In this document: one piece after another, positions 1 through 8,355 of the stretch
Layout: every line of letters starts with the position of its first letter
Numbering within the stretch: position 1 is the stretch's first letter
NCBI GenBank assembly: GCA_023418475.1
Contig: JAEZZO010000023.1
Span: 1-28,972 of the forward strand
Reading direction: 5' to 3'
Length of the DNA stretch: 28,972 nt
Origin: Bacillota bacterium
GTDB lineage: Bacteria; Bacillota; Clostridia; Lachnospirales; Lachnospiraceae
The notes under the pieces: model-generated
What the model was told of the DNA's origin: nothing
What the model saw: only the letters and a program-made list of their open reading frames with translations
Databases searched by the model: none
Translations under genes and position numbers: made by a program

Positions 1-126
1 AGCCACAGAGCCGGCCACATAGGCATTTCTTCCAGTCGGCTCACTGCACAAGTATAGAATATGACTAGCCTGTAGGCAGTAACGCTGATCTCGTTTACCA
101 TGAAAGTCCCACAGACTTTCATTCAT
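1..126 (-). CDS. Unidentified ORF running off the left edge
   Basis: An open frame of 42 codons on the minus strand begins at an ATG (126-124) and leaves the window at base 1. It starts MNESLWDFHGKRDQRY and stays open with protein-like composition, including the later stretch CSEPTGRNAYVAGSVA. An in-frame TAA lies 42 bases upstream of the ATG. No Shine-Dalgarno sequence precedes the ATG; instead a short hairpin (GTGCT/AGCAC, 131-145) lies there, and the first codons contain a perfect 8-bp inverted repeat (101-108 with 114-121). I do not recognise the family. It could be the start of a real gene, or a decayed piece whose true start is lost. Confidence 0.25.
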   Translation of the reverse strand, partial: MNESLWDFHGKRDQRYCLQASHILYLCSEPTGRNAYVAGSVA

Positions 127-509
127 AGTGGTGCTTATAGAGCACGGGGGTATAGTTGCTATTTGTTGTTACTTATCGCTGCCATTTAACCTCAAAGTCT
201 ATCTTGCTTTTATCCGGTAATTGTTCTACAATAGTATTTGTAAATTATCTAACCTTACCATAATACCAGAAAGGGACAAATTTATGAAGCCAAGATCCGA
301 AGTTAGAGCCATAGAGCTTATCTCCGCGCAAAGACCACAATTAAAAAGTCGGCGATGCTTTGCTCGGAGGTCATATTTCTAAAAGTAGCTGATGCTGAAT
401 TAGACTCTTATTCTTTTCCTGTATGATAGACCATGGGAATTATTTTGAGTACCAAATTTTAGCATCCCTATTTATGAGAAATACTGATTAGGATTGTTTC
501 ATCCATATT

Positions 510-545
510 ACTGCAGCAGCATAGCCTGTCTGCAGTTTTTTATTT
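510..545 (+). terminator. Rho-independent terminator
   Basis: A perfect 7-bp stem ACTGCAG (510-516) / CTGCAGT (530-536) with a 13-nt loop is followed directly by TTTT and a further T-rich run. No plus-strand gene could be identified just upstream, so what it terminates is unknown. Confidence 0.55.
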
Positions 546-574
546 GTTCTTATCAAAATTATCGATACGATAAC

Positions 575-619
575 AACTGCCGGACAGAGTATGCCAATAT
601 GGAAACTTTTCCGGCAGTT
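575..619. repeat. 10-bp perfect inverted repeat, hairpin
   Basis: AACTGCCGGA (575-584) pairs perfectly with TCCGGCAGTT (610-619) across a 25-nt loop, followed by TTCTCATTTT. It could be a second terminator or part of an attenuating leader ahead of the ABC-F gene. Confidence 0.45.
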
Positions 620-769
620 TTCTCATTTTAAATAGGGATTGATAGTATATAAAAAATATAGTAAAGCTCGCATTGCGTTGCTATCCTGCGCAGGTAGGAG
701 ATTAGGTTGTAAAGAGAAGTTTTTTCAACCGGCAAAAAGCACTAACGTACTTTTTACTAAAGTTTTGCA

Positions 770-793
770 TGCCGCATGCGCGGCAGATGGAGG
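770..793 (+). promoter_or_regulatory. Leader hairpin abutting the ABC-F ribosome binding site
   Basis: TGCCGC (770-775) and GCGGCA (780-785) form a 6-bp GC stem with the loop ATGC, ending 3 nt before the Shine-Dalgarno GGAGG (789-793) of the ABC-F gene. The stem lies between the upstream in-frame ATG (769) and the SD-supported ATG (799), and could modulate ribosome access. Antibiotic-inducible attenuation is common for resistance ABC-F genes, but nothing here proves it. Confidence 0.4.
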
Positions 794-798
794 TTAAT

Positions 799-2718
799 AT
801 GCTTTATCAAATATATAATGGGCTCGTGAGATATGGAGCCGCTACCATACTGGAAAATATATATTTCGAGATTAGAAACACGGAAAAGATTGCGGTTGTT
901 GGTCGAAATGGCTGTGGAAAAACCACCTTATTCAAACTAATTGCCGGTATGATCACACTGGATACAAAGAGTAGCGATGAGAAAAGCGGCTTTCATACAG
1001 AGGGGAAGCCAGTAATTGGATTTTTACAGCAAATGAGCTTTGATAATGAAACAATTACGGTTGAAGAAGAGCTTTTGAAAGCTTTTGCCGATCTGCTTGG
1101 ATTACAAAAAAAGCTGAATGAATTGTGCACCCAAATGGAATTAAATCACACAAAAGAAATTATGGATCGTTATGCAAATACGCTGGAACGGTTTGAGTAT
1201 AATGGAGGATATACCTATCGATCAGAACTGGAAACATTAATTACCCGATTTGGATTTGCCCTTACGGATTTGCAGCGTCCCATCAATCAATTCTCCGGAG
1301 GTCAGAAGACAAAGCTTGCTTTTATCAAATTATTGTTAAGTAAACCGGATATTATGCTGTTGGATGAACCTACAAATCACCTAGATATCTCTACCATAGA
1401 ATGGCTTGAAGGATATCTAAAACAGTATCCGAAAGCAGTGGTAATTATCTCCCATGACAGAATGTTCCTTGATAAAGTAACGGATGTCACCTATGAGATC
1501 GAATATGGGCAAATAACCAGATATCAGGGAAATTATACCGACTTTGTAAAACAGAAGCGATTGAATTGGGATAAACAGCAAAAGGATTATCTGCTGCAGC
1601 AAAAGGAAATAAACCGCCTTACAACCATCATCGAACAATATAAAAACCATCCGACAAAGGCAGCCATGACCAGGTCTAAGCTAAAGCAGATTGAACACAT
1701 GAATATCATAGAAGCTCCGCCAAAATATGATCTGAGATCCATTCATGCCAATTTCGAACCAAAAAGAGCGGGTGGCAACACAGTCCTCAAGGCTGATAAG
1801 CTTGTAATTGGCTATGATAAACCCTTAAGCGAAGTATCCTTTGAATTAAAGAAAGGTCAGAAGCTGGCTGTTCTGGGGGAAAACGGCATTGGTAAATCAA
1901 CGCTTCTTAAAACATTGGTTGGTCAGTGTACGCAGTTATCGGGTGAATACCGGTATGGTTTTCAAATTGATACCGGTTATTATGATCAGGAGCTGGCTCA
2001 GATATCAAATGACCGGACTGTTCTAGAGGAGTTTTGTGAGGAATTTCCGGATATGCTCCTGACAGAAGCCCGGACAGCTCTCGGATGCTTTTTATTTACA
2101 CAGGATACTGTTTACAAAAAGGTCTGCCAGCTGTCGGGAGGAGAAAAGGTACGGCTCTGCCTGGCTAAGCTGCTGAAGAAAAGGCCTAATCTTCTCCTTT
2201 TGGATGAACCCACCAACCATATGGATATTGTAGGAAAGGAAGCTCTGGAAACTATGCTTAGCAGCTTTAGCGGCACAATCCTGGTGGTGTCCCATGATAG
2301 ATATTTCATTCAGAAAATCGCCGATTCACTGCTTGTCTTTGAAAAGGATGGGGTGCATTACTATCCATTTGGATATCGGGAGTTTGTTGACAGAGAAAAT
2401 GGTATAAACATTACCGATGAAAAAGATACACCTCTTATACCAGAAAACACTTCAATAATGGCTGCAAATAAAAAATTGCAAAGGAAAGGTTCTGATATAA
2501 GCTTCATAAAAAGCTCCACTAATAACAAACAGACTATCAGTAGGCTAGAAGTCAGAATCGAGGAAACTGAAAAAGAAATTGCTGCAATAAATAGAGCGCT
2601 ACAGAAGCCCGAAATAGCTTGTGATTATATTCAATTGACGGATCTGACGGAACAATTGCTCGTAGAGGAAGGAAAGCTAGAGGATTATTACAAGCAATAC
2701 GAGCAGCTCTTCTGTTAA
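799..2718 (+). CDS. ABC-F family ATPase (YdiF/Uup-like, 639 aa)
   Basis: This is a cytosolic protein with two ABC ATPase domains and no membrane segments, the architecture of ABC-F translation factors, which act at the ribosomal E site; some protect against antibiotics. The first domain has Walker A GRNGCGKTT (about residues 35-43), signature FSGGQK and Walker B LLDEPTNHLD. An interdomain linker rich in K and Q follows. The second domain has GENGIGKST, signature LSGGEK and LLDEPTNHMD. A charged coiled-coil tail (about 575-639) resembles the C-terminal extension of Uup/YdiF types and makes it longer than the Lsa/Vga resistance types. The start at 799 follows GGAGG with good spacing; an in-frame ATG at 769 lacks one. 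The 3' side carries a terminator-like stem (2746-2785). Whether it is a housekeeping or a resistance ABC-F cannot be told from motifs. Confidence 0.9.
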   Translation: MLYQIYNGLVRYGAATILENIYFEIRNTEKIAVVGRNGCGKTTLFKLIAGMITLDTKSSDEKSGFHTEGKPVIGFLQQMSFDNETITVEEELLKAFADLLGLQKKLNELCTQMELNHTKEIMDRYANTLERFEYNGGYTYRSELETLITRFGFALTDLQRPINQFSGGQKTKLAFIKLLLSKPDIMLLDEPTNHLDISTIEWLEGYLKQYPKAVVIISHDRMFLDKVTDVTYEIEYGQITRYQGNYTDFVKQKRLNWDKQQKDYLLQQKEINRLTTIIEQYKNHPTKAAMTRSKLKQIEHMNIIEAPPKYDLRSIHANFEPKRAGGNTVLKADKLVIGYDKPLSEVSFELKKGQKLAVLGENGIGKSTLLKTLVGQCTQLSGEYRYGFQIDTGYYDQELAQISNDRTVLEEFCEEFPDMLLTEARTALGCFLFTQDTVYKKVCQLSGGEKVRLCLAKLLKKRPNLLLLDEPTNHMDIVGKEALETMLSSFSGTILVVSHDRYFIQKIADSLLVFEKDGVHYYPFGYREFVDRENGINITDEKDTPLIPENTSIMAANKKLQRKGSDISFIKSSTNNKQTISRLEVRIEETEKEIAAINRALQKPEIACDYIQLTDLTEQLLVEEGKLEDYYKQYEQLFC

Positions 2719-2745
2719 ATCATATCTTAATTTGCCATAATTGAA

Positions 2746-2789
2746 GGCCCATGGGATGAGTGTTGCATTATTCATTCCATGGGTCTTTA
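2746..2789 (+). terminator. Terminator-like hairpin after the ABC-F gene
   Basis: A 14-bp stem with two wobble positions pairs 2746-2759 with 2772-2785 (core CCATGG), loop 12 nt, followed by TTTAA. It lies 27 nt after the ABC-F stop codon. Confidence 0.6.
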
Positions 2790-2790
2790 A

Positions 2791-2817
2791 AGTTTGAAAG
2801 GAAATCACTTTCAAACT
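2791..2817. repeat. 10-bp perfect hairpin between convergent genes
   Basis: AGTTTGAAAG (2791-2800) pairs with CTTTCAAACT (2808-2817) across a 7-nt loop. It lies between the plus-strand ABC-F gene and the minus-strand secreted protein gene, so it may help terminate either transcript, although no strong T-run follows on either side. Confidence 0.45.
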
Positions 2818-2942
2818 ATTTATTAAGGCCTGACTGGCAACTGTCTCTAATTTCAAATCACCGCAGATGCAATATTTCTTCCTTCTATCTGCACTTGTGC
2901 GATCAGTCCTTTGGGAATAAGCTTCTTGTATTGTCCTCCAAC

Positions 2943-3812
2943 TTATTTAACCGGAAGGCAGTAAAGTTTTAGATTGCTCTGAACCGGGCCGGGCTTCCTG
3001 GAGAGAGGTGTTTTCCCATCCTTATCCAGATAGAGGGCATAACCCTCGTCGCAGTTCCACGTATATGTTTTACCCTTTGGTATTTCCGCCATCCGGGTAG
3101 TGCCGTCTTCCATACAGATAGACACATTAACTTTTTTTGCATTAAGATAGCCTTGCACAGCATCACTATGCTGTATCTTCTGATCATAGAGCATCACACC
3201 GGAGGCAATTGGCAGCTCTGCGCCGTCAGGGCGGCGGAGGCTAAACTCAATGGATAACACGCGAAAATCATCAGCAGCGAAGACTGTTGTTGTTACCATC
3301 TTATCCTTAGTGGTGGCTTTCCATATAGTAGAAAGCTGATCGGCATAGTCCTGATTGATATCTGCCTGGGTCACACATACCAGATTCCCGTTTTTGTCGG
3401 TGGTTTGGGAGGTAAATTCACTACCCTGCACCATGAACAGATACTCACTAACACCCTTATTTTTCATAGCACATAGCTCATAGGTGGATTTTCCATTTTC
3501 CCGAGAGAAAGCAAAGCTGTCCGTCCGATAGCCAGTATAACCAAAATCATCTTCCGTGGTACTGGGATTGCCTTGCTTATCCTTAAAATAGGTCAGATGC
3601 ATGGTGTTTCCACCGATATAATCCAATTGGGCATAGGTAACGGATTGATAATGCTTTAAAAGATTTGCTGCCGTATTAGCCCTGACGGCCTGCTCCATAG
3701 TCAGTGCGGTGGTCTCAGACGCTGATGCTGCCGCCGTATTCTGATACCCGGATAACAGACTAATTGTTAAGAAAAGTGTGAAAGCCAACGTTGGTATTAT
3801 TCTTTGTTTCAT
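2943..3812 (-). CDS. Secreted protein of unknown function (289 aa)
   Basis: The N-terminus is a signal peptide: a basic start MKQR, a hydrophobic core to about residue 21, then alanine-rich sequence. The end of the core reads LLSGY; a lipoprotein signal would read LLSGC, so the protein has either lost lipidation by one base change (TAT for TGT) or is released by signal peptidase I. The remaining 260 residues are soluble-looking with no motif I recognise. A start Met at 3812 is supported by AGGGGG 8 nt upstream. The gene lies directly behind a frameshifted relic (3828-4042) whose stop codon lies just upstream of this gene's ribosome site, suggesting an old two-gene operon. Function unknown. 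Confidence 0.75.
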   Translation of the reverse strand: MKQRIIPTLAFTLFLTISLLSGYQNTAAASASETTALTMEQAVRANTAANLLKHYQSVTYAQLDYIGGNTMHLTYFKDKQGNPSTTEDDFGYTGYRTDSFAFSRENGKSTYELCAMKNKGVSEYLFMVQGSEFTSQTTDKNGNLVCVTQADINQDYADQLSTIWKATTKDKMVTTTVFAADDFRVLSIEFSLRRPDGAELPIASGVMLYDQKIQHSDAVQGYLNAKKVNVSICMEDGTTRMAEIPKGKTYTWNCDEGYALYLDKDGKTPLSRKPGPVQSNLKLYCLPVK

Positions 3813-3827
3813 TGTATTTCCCCCTGT

Positions 3828-4042
3828 TCATTTTTTCATGGTTATATTGCTGAAGCTCTTCGGTATAACAGCAATTTCATTGTATTGATCAAAAGTATAA
3901 ATAGTATCATCAATCGATTTACGCCGGTGGCATATGATCCGTTTTCGTAAGATATCCATCTGCCGTTGATATTTACCTTACGGCCTTCGGCTTTCTCTTC
4001 CCTCGCACCCGTTGAATTGATCTTTTTTTCTGAAAGTTCTAG
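3828..4042 (-). pseudogene. Frameshifted 3' relic of an unidentified gene
   Basis: On the minus strand one frame reads as good protein sequence from 4042 to about 3916, including NINGRWISYENGSYATGVNR. Continuation is found only in another frame, from 3914: IDDTIYTFDQYNEIAVIPK, ending at a TGA (3830-3828). One missing base near 3912-3918 explains the break. Upstream the first frame is closed by a TGA at 4045-4043, and a run of seven A's (+ strand T's, 4023-4029) is a possible second slip site. I do not recognise the family. The stop lies close to the ribosome site of the secreted-protein gene at 2943-3812, as expected for an operon partner. Confidence 0.55.
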
Positions 4043-4201
4043 TCATGAGGATACCATAACGATAAGAAAAAGTGAGCGTTTACACTTAAATGACTCGTTT
4101 TTGCACTCAAAAATGGTATAAATTATAAAATTGTTCTTTACAGTTATTAACAAATTAGATTTATTATGTAATTCTTTTCCGCAGTGAATAACTTGATTAA
4201 A

Positions 4202-5083
4202 TTACCTTTTTCTCCGGTATGCATTTGGAGTTAAATTCGTACTATTTTTGAAGTGCTCAATAAAATGACTTGTATAATTAAATCCCACCCGCTGAGCAAT
4301 ATCCGTTATCGAATAGCCTGTGTTATTTAAAAGCTCTATTGCCTTGTTTACCCGGTACTTGTTTACATATTTCTGAGGAGTAGTAAGAAGTACCGTTGCA
4401 AAGCAGCGACAACATTCCCCTACGCTTATATTCGCTGCATCTGCAATATTCTTAGTCGTTAAATTCTCCGAATAATGTCCATGAATATAACGAAGCATTC
4501 CATGAATACGTTGTTGCTTAATACTATATTGTTGAGGTTGCTTCACTGTTTCTTTGGTTAAATGTTGTATCAATAAATACCACATTTCCACCGTTTTTAT
4601 AGAAATTAAATATTCTGGAGCGAACATATTTTCATTACACATTATGGCCTCAAGCTCTGCCATTATATTAAGTATTTTTTGTTCCCATTCTATTGCCGGA
4701 GAAAAAATCTTAAATTGAAACGCTGTATTGTTAATGAAAGGGAAAACATAATTCTGTTCCATTCTGCTCCCTGTAAAAAAGGATAGAAATTTCGTATGAA
4801 AATTAAAACTTACATATTCTCCGCTATTGATGATTGGAGTACAATGCAAACATCCGCTATTCACGAAAAAGCCTTCGCCATTCTGTAATTCAAACTCAAC
4901 ACCATTCACCTGAAATTTCACCTTATCTTTCAGGAGAAGGGTAAACTGTGGTTCTTCATGCCAATGATAATCATAATACTCCTGCCGGTTTTCTTCAACA
5001 ATTTTTCTCGTGACACGTGTCATCTGAAACGGAAATGCTGAATCTTCATAATAGTAAATATCATGAAAAATGTTCTGTTCCAT
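4202..5083 (-). CDS. AraC family transcriptional regulator with cupin sensor domain (293 aa)
   Basis: The N-terminal half has the pattern of an AraC-type cupin ligand pocket: HWHEEPQFTLLLKDKVKFQVNG, then NGEGFFVNSGCLHC. The C-terminal 100 residues hold the two helix-turn-helix motifs, the first around LTTKNIADAANISVGECCRCF, the second ending DIAQRVGFNYTSHFIEHFK, followed by the typical TPNAYRRKR end. Length is normal for the family. The start is supported by AGGAG 7 nt upstream. It is transcribed away from the EamA exporter gene at 5293 with a 209-bp shared spacer, so the exporter is its likely target; the ligand cannot be read from the sequence. Confidence 0.9.
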   Translation of the reverse strand: MEQNIFHDIYYYEDSAFPFQMTRVTRKIVEENRQEYYDYHWHEEPQFTLLLKDKVKFQVNGVEFELQNGEGFFVNSGCLHCTPIINSGEYVSFNFHTKFLSFFTGSRMEQNYVFPFINNTAFQFKIFSPAIEWEQKILNIMAELEAIMCNENMFAPEYLISIKTVEMWYLLIQHLTKETVKQPQQYSIKQQRIHGMLRYIHGHYSENLTTKNIADAANISVGECCRCFATVLLTTPQKYVNKYRVNKAIELLNNTGYSITDIAQRVGFNYTSHFIEHFKNSTNLTPNAYRRKR

Positions 5084-5136
5084 AACAGCTCCTTTTCTTG
5101 TTAAGAATCTGATATTTTTTGATATATAAATCGTAC

Positions 5137-5164
5137 ATTATAATATAAAAACATGTTATCATAA
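5137..5164 (-). promoter_or_regulatory. Probable promoter of the AraC gene
   Basis: On the minus strand a perfect -10 TATAAT (5142-5137) lies about 54 nt upstream of the start codon, with a weak -35 TTATGA 16 nt further upstream. The weak -35 would fit a regulated promoter. Confidence 0.4.
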
Positions 5165-5292
5165 TTCCAGTAAATTTGCATGAAAGGAAATATTTTATCA
5201 TCTAATTCGTTGTTGATGAGAAACAAACTGCAGCAAAGTTCCGCTTCGACTTCGGACATAAAATTGATATTTACATAAGGAAGGGTTATTCT

Positions 5293-6195
5293 ATGAAATA
5301 TAAAAAACAAAGATTTTCTGAAATAGTTTTATTATTTATCACTATGATATGGGGTTCAAGCTTTGTGATTTCTGATACTGCACTGAATGTCGGCCTCTCT
5401 CCGCTCTATATTCTTATGAGTCGATTTTTCATTGGCGCTCTTTTCATGGGAGTAATACATCATCGTCATATTAAAAAGAATTTTCATTTGCACAACATTA
5501 TTCCCGGAATAGTCTTAGGAATCATTTTTCTAATGGCTTTTTATTTTCAAATGATGGGGCTTCAATATTCAACCCCATCAAATAACGCCATTATTACTTC
5601 AGCGAATGTAGTATTAGTGCCTTTTATCTGCTGGCTGCTGGTAAAGCTTCGTCCCGCGCCAATAAACTTTATCTCATGCTTTATTAGCCTTATTGGTATC
5701 GCTGCCATATCGTTTGACTTTTCCTCCGGCTTCTCACTTCACTTTGGTGATCTTTTTTCTTTACTGTCCGCTATTATGTTTGCCGGACAAATCGTCGTTG
5801 TAGGAGAAATGTCAAAACGAATGGATTATTCCACTTTGGTATTTACTGAATTTTCTGTCGCCGCCATAATTGCAATGATACTATTCTTCCTAACGGAGCA
5901 TAATTTAAGGGCTTTTACAAATATAGCAGGTTGGCTGCCGATACTATATTTAGGAGTTGTATGTACCTGCATTTGTTTCTTTTTGCAAGCATGGGCTTTG
6001 CGCCGGGTTGAATCATCCCGGGGTGCAGTTATTATGTCATTGGAATCTCTATTCGGAACCTCTTTATCAATTATTGCTGGTATTGATACTCTTAACCAAA
6101 GAATAATTGTTGGTGCATTTGCATTATTAGTTGCCGTGGTTTTGCCGGAGATAAAGTGTTTTCAGCGGAAGACTCTCGCACATTCGGAAATATGA
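5293..6195 (+). CDS. EamA/DMT-family transporter (300 aa)
   Basis: A membrane protein with about ten hydrophobic segments arranged as two EamA repeats, the layout of drug/metabolite exporters. The first repeat opens with the characteristic ITMIWGSSFVISDTAL and contains YSTPSNNAIITSANVVLVP, the equivalent of the conserved loop after helix 3; the second begins near ALLSAIMFAGQIVVVGEM-type sequence. Substrate unknown; amino acids, metabolites or drugs are usual for the family. The start follows AAGGAAGGG. It diverges from an AraC regulator. The last 13 residues, after LPEIKC, overlap an antisense reading frame that may be a gene relic (6162-6287), so the natural C-terminus may have been altered. 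Confidence 0.9.
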   Translation: MKYKKQRFSEIVLLFITMIWGSSFVISDTALNVGLSPLYILMSRFFIGALFMGVIHHRHIKKNFHLHNIIPGIVLGIIFLMAFYFQMMGLQYSTPSNNAIITSANVVLVPFICWLLVKLRPAPINFISCFISLIGIAAISFDFSSGFSLHFGDLFSLLSAIMFAGQIVVVGEMSKRMDYSTLVFTEFSVAAIIAMILFFLTEHNLRAFTNIAGWLPILYLGVVCTCICFFLQAWALRRVESSRGAVIMSLESLFGTSLSIIAGIDTLNQRIIVGAFALLVAVVLPEIKCFQRKTLAHSEI

Positions 6196-6287
6196 AGCAG
6201 TTCTTCGTCTGTCGATCTTGTAGACTCATCATAAATCTTCTCTTTCGGATACAACCATACCGTGCCTTTTCCATTCACACCATACTT
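6162..6287 (-). pseudogene. Possible 3' relic of an unidentified gene
   Basis: A 41-codon frame bounded by stops reads KYGVNGKGTVWLYPKEKIYD and continues DESTRSTDEELLHISECARVFR to a TGA at 6164-6162. The composition is protein-like and hydrophilic, but there is no start with a ribosome site and no recognisable family. It overlaps the 3' end of the exporter gene on the opposite strand. It may be chance. Confidence 0.25.
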
Positions 6288-6376
6288 TCACGCACTTCTG
6301 TTGTATAGTTATTTCATGCCATAAGTATTATCCTTTTCACATTTATGATTTGAGGTTGTAATCTCTAAAAAGAAAG

Positions 6377-7159
6377 TTATGGTTTTCTTGCAAGTTGTAA
6401 ATCAATGGTATCATATATTGTGATTTGACCACCTAAATTATCAATAGCTTCTTCTATTTCCGAGAAGAATTTATATCTTATATTCTCCTCAATTGCAATA
6501 TGGTCAGAATAAGTACCTAGAAGTGATATGTACTCCTTAGCCGTAAAAGTTCTCGTCCTATGATATAATTTATAACTTATGTCAATGAAACCATAATTCA
6601 GTGCTATCTCTGCACGTTTTTTCGCATCATCTATACTGTACTCGTTAGGGGCAAGAGAACCAGGCAAATATTTAGCATATATTCTTTGAAGTGCTTCATG
6701 AATTTCTTCTCTGCCTTTATCCTTGTATGGATGATTCGCGAAACGAGCAAAGACACCGCCACTTTTCAGCATTTTATAAACCTTTGTATATCCTATATCT
6801 TCTGGTATCCAGTGGAATGCTGATGCAGAGTAGATTAAATCACATAAATCATTATCACATATAAAATCTTCAAATTTTGTTGTTATAACTGAAAAGCCTG
6901 AAAACTCATTGAATTTGTGACGGCATAATTCAGCTAAATTCCCGCCATATTCTACGGCGGTCAGCGTACACCCCGTTTTTAAAATTGGCAATGTTGCTTG
7001 TCCTCCTCCAATACCAATTTCAACAACATTACTGGATTTATTAATTGGAATATATTTAAAAATATCTTCATACAACTCCAAAACATATCCTGGTCTCATC
7101 TTTTCATACTTTTCAGCTTCTGTATTAAATGTCCACTCCAATCCTTTGATCACTGACAC
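6377..7159 (-). CDS. Class I SAM-dependent methyltransferase (260 aa)
   Basis: Motif I is VVEIGIGGGQATLPIL (around residues 44-59), followed by an acidic end of strand 2 (TAVEYGG), a motif-II/post-I region CDLIYSASAFHWI and KMLKSGGVFARF. The sequence AFHWI followed by a KMLKxGG turn is characteristic of the Methyltransf_11/UbiE-like group. The substrate is unknown. The start is a GTG at 7159 preceded by GGAG at 9 nt. It stands alone, with a 167-bp gap from the GNAT gene upstream of it on the same strand and no obvious promoter motif. Confidence 0.85.
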   Translation of the reverse strand: MSVIKGLEWTFNTEAEKYEKMRPGYVLELYEDIFKYIPINKSSNVVEIGIGGGQATLPILKTGCTLTAVEYGGNLAELCRHKFNEFSGFSVITTKFEDFICDNDLCDLIYSASAFHWIPEDIGYTKVYKMLKSGGVFARFANHPYKDKGREEIHEALQRIYAKYLPGSLAPNEYSIDDAKKRAEIALNYGFIDISYKLYHRTRTFTAKEYISLLGTYSDHIAIEENIRYKFFSEIEEAIDNLGGQITIYDTIDLQLARKP

Positions 7160-7326
7160 AGGTTCACACTCCTTTACTCCTTGCTGATACTTTAATTTTG
7201 TTTCCTGGTCTAAAAACTACTGTTGCTTTCGATATATGAGGTTAGCAATTGTCCTTATTAAGTAAAATCATACTAAGTCCGTCACATTTTTAATGTTAGT
7301 AATAATTATTCTTCATCTTGTGTTGT

Positions 7327-7863
7327 CTACTTACGGAAAAAATCCGAAGATATAATGCCATAATAACAGACATTCCTATATCCCAATTCATAACGATTAA
7401 AGTTTCTTAAGACTCCTTCTAACTCAAAGCCACTTTTCTCTAAAACCCGACATGATGCTGTATTTGTCTGCAATGCCATGGCTTCCACTCTTTCGAATTT
7501 TAATATATCAAAGGCATATTTCAGTATTCCTTTTGTTATCTCAGTTGCATATCCGAACCTCCAATACTGAGGCAACAGATTATATCCGATTTCGCATCTG
7601 TTAGCATTCGGATTGCATCCTATTATCCCTGCTTCGCCTATAAATTCATTACTATCCTTTTTATGTAAAGCCAAAAACATATATTTTCCTGAAGCTCTAT
7701 TTTTAATTAAACCATTCAGCATAGATTTAGCTTTTTCAATATCTTTCAAAGGAACAAATGTAGAATAATTCCAGACTTCTTCGCACGATTTCAGTTTATA
7801 ATAATCATTTAAATGCTTTTTCCTATACTCACTTAATACTAATCTGTCTGTTTCTATTATCAT
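7327..7863 (-). CDS. GNAT acetyltransferase, RimJ/RimL type (178 aa)
   Basis: It begins MIIETDRLVLSEYRKKHLND, the classic opening of RimJ/RimL-like N-acetyltransferases. It continues with EIGYNLLPQYWRFGYATEITKGI, where the acetyl-CoA pyrophosphate loop usually reads Q-x-x-G-x-A/G; here the loop is YWRFGYA. The ending RVLEKSGFELEGVLRNF is the conserved motif B region. Such enzymes acetylate protein N-termini or small amines; the substrate is unknown. The start lies 2 nt after the stop codon of the next GNAT gene, with GGAG inside that gene's last codons, so the two are translationally coupled. Confidence 0.88.
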   Translation of the reverse strand: MIIETDRLVLSEYRKKHLNDYYKLKSCEEVWNYSTFVPLKDIEKAKSMLNGLIKNRASGKYMFLALHKKDSNEFIGEAGIIGCNPNANRCEIGYNLLPQYWRFGYATEITKGILKYAFDILKFERVEAMALQTNTASCRVLEKSGFELEGVLRNFNRYELGYRNVCYYGIISSDFFRK

Positions 7864-7865
7864 AC

Positions 7866-8300
7866 TCAGTCTCCAGTCTTTAGAAGCGATTTCATCATAA
7901 ACATCTCCATTGTTTCAACAAGTGGAGGAACATCCTTAACCAAGCATCCACAATCCTTGTAATTAAGTTTCCGGTAAAAATGCTGCGATGCTTCTTCCAC
8001 CATGGTAGAGGTCATGACCAAATCAAATCCTGATTTTCGCATCTCATCTTCCCAATACAACATGGCTTTGGAACCAATCCCTTTTCTGTGATAGTTCCAA
8101 TCTATATATATCAGATTTAGGAAAGGAATTGTATCCCAGAATAAATTATATCGAAATACTCCAATGCTTTTATTATCTTCCTCTATAATATAGCATTGAT
8201 TAATTAAGATTTTGTTCTTATATTCCTTTTCACTCAAATGCTTATCGAGAGTAAACCAGAAATCTTTATCCTCCAGCGTCGCATATCTCATATGAAACAT
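7866..8300 (-). CDS. GNAT acetyltransferase (144 aa)
   Basis: A compact GNAT domain: MRYATLEDKDFWF at the start, LIYIDWNYHRKGIGSKAML as the acetyl-CoA binding motif A (R-K-G-I-G-S) and TSTMVEEASQHFYRKLNYKD as motif B. The start at 8300 (MFHMRY) is chosen because AAAGGGGGG precedes it at 7-8 nt; an in-frame ATG at 8348 adds 16 residues of non-conserved sequence and has no ribosome site. It lies 55 nt behind the Nudix gene and is coupled to the RimJ-like gene that follows. Substrate unknown. Confidence 0.85.
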   Translation of the reverse strand: MFHMRYATLEDKDFWFTLDKHLSEKEYKNKILINQCYIIEEDNKSIGVFRYNLFWDTIPFLNLIYIDWNYHRKGIGSKAMLYWEDEMRKSGFDLVMTSTMVEEASQHFYRKLNYKDCGCLVKDVPPLVETMEMFMMKSLLKTGD

Positions 8301-8355
8301 TACTGATGGCCCCCTTTTCGTTCCTATCCGTATTCTAAATTTATACACCTAACAA

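Larger units (their letters stand above)
127..798. other. Intergenic region with two terminator-like hairpins and the ABC-F leader
   Basis: I see no convincing gene in this stretch. A plus-strand 32-codon reading frame from 284 has no good support. The region holds a terminator at 510-545, a second hairpin at 575-619, and the untranslated leader of the ABC-F gene with several short hairpins. Those include the 10-bp palindrome CCTGCGCAGG near 687-696 and a stem next to the ribosome site. Confidence 0.5.

Noticed and set aside
769..798. ATG at 769 as start of the ABC-F protein
   Set aside because: No ribosome site precedes it, and the extra ten residues are encoded by a hairpin and the Shine-Dalgarno of the start at 799.
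2092..2309. Minus-strand frames inside the ABC-F gene
   Set aside because: They are antisense shadows of conserved ATPase motifs and have no ribosome sites.
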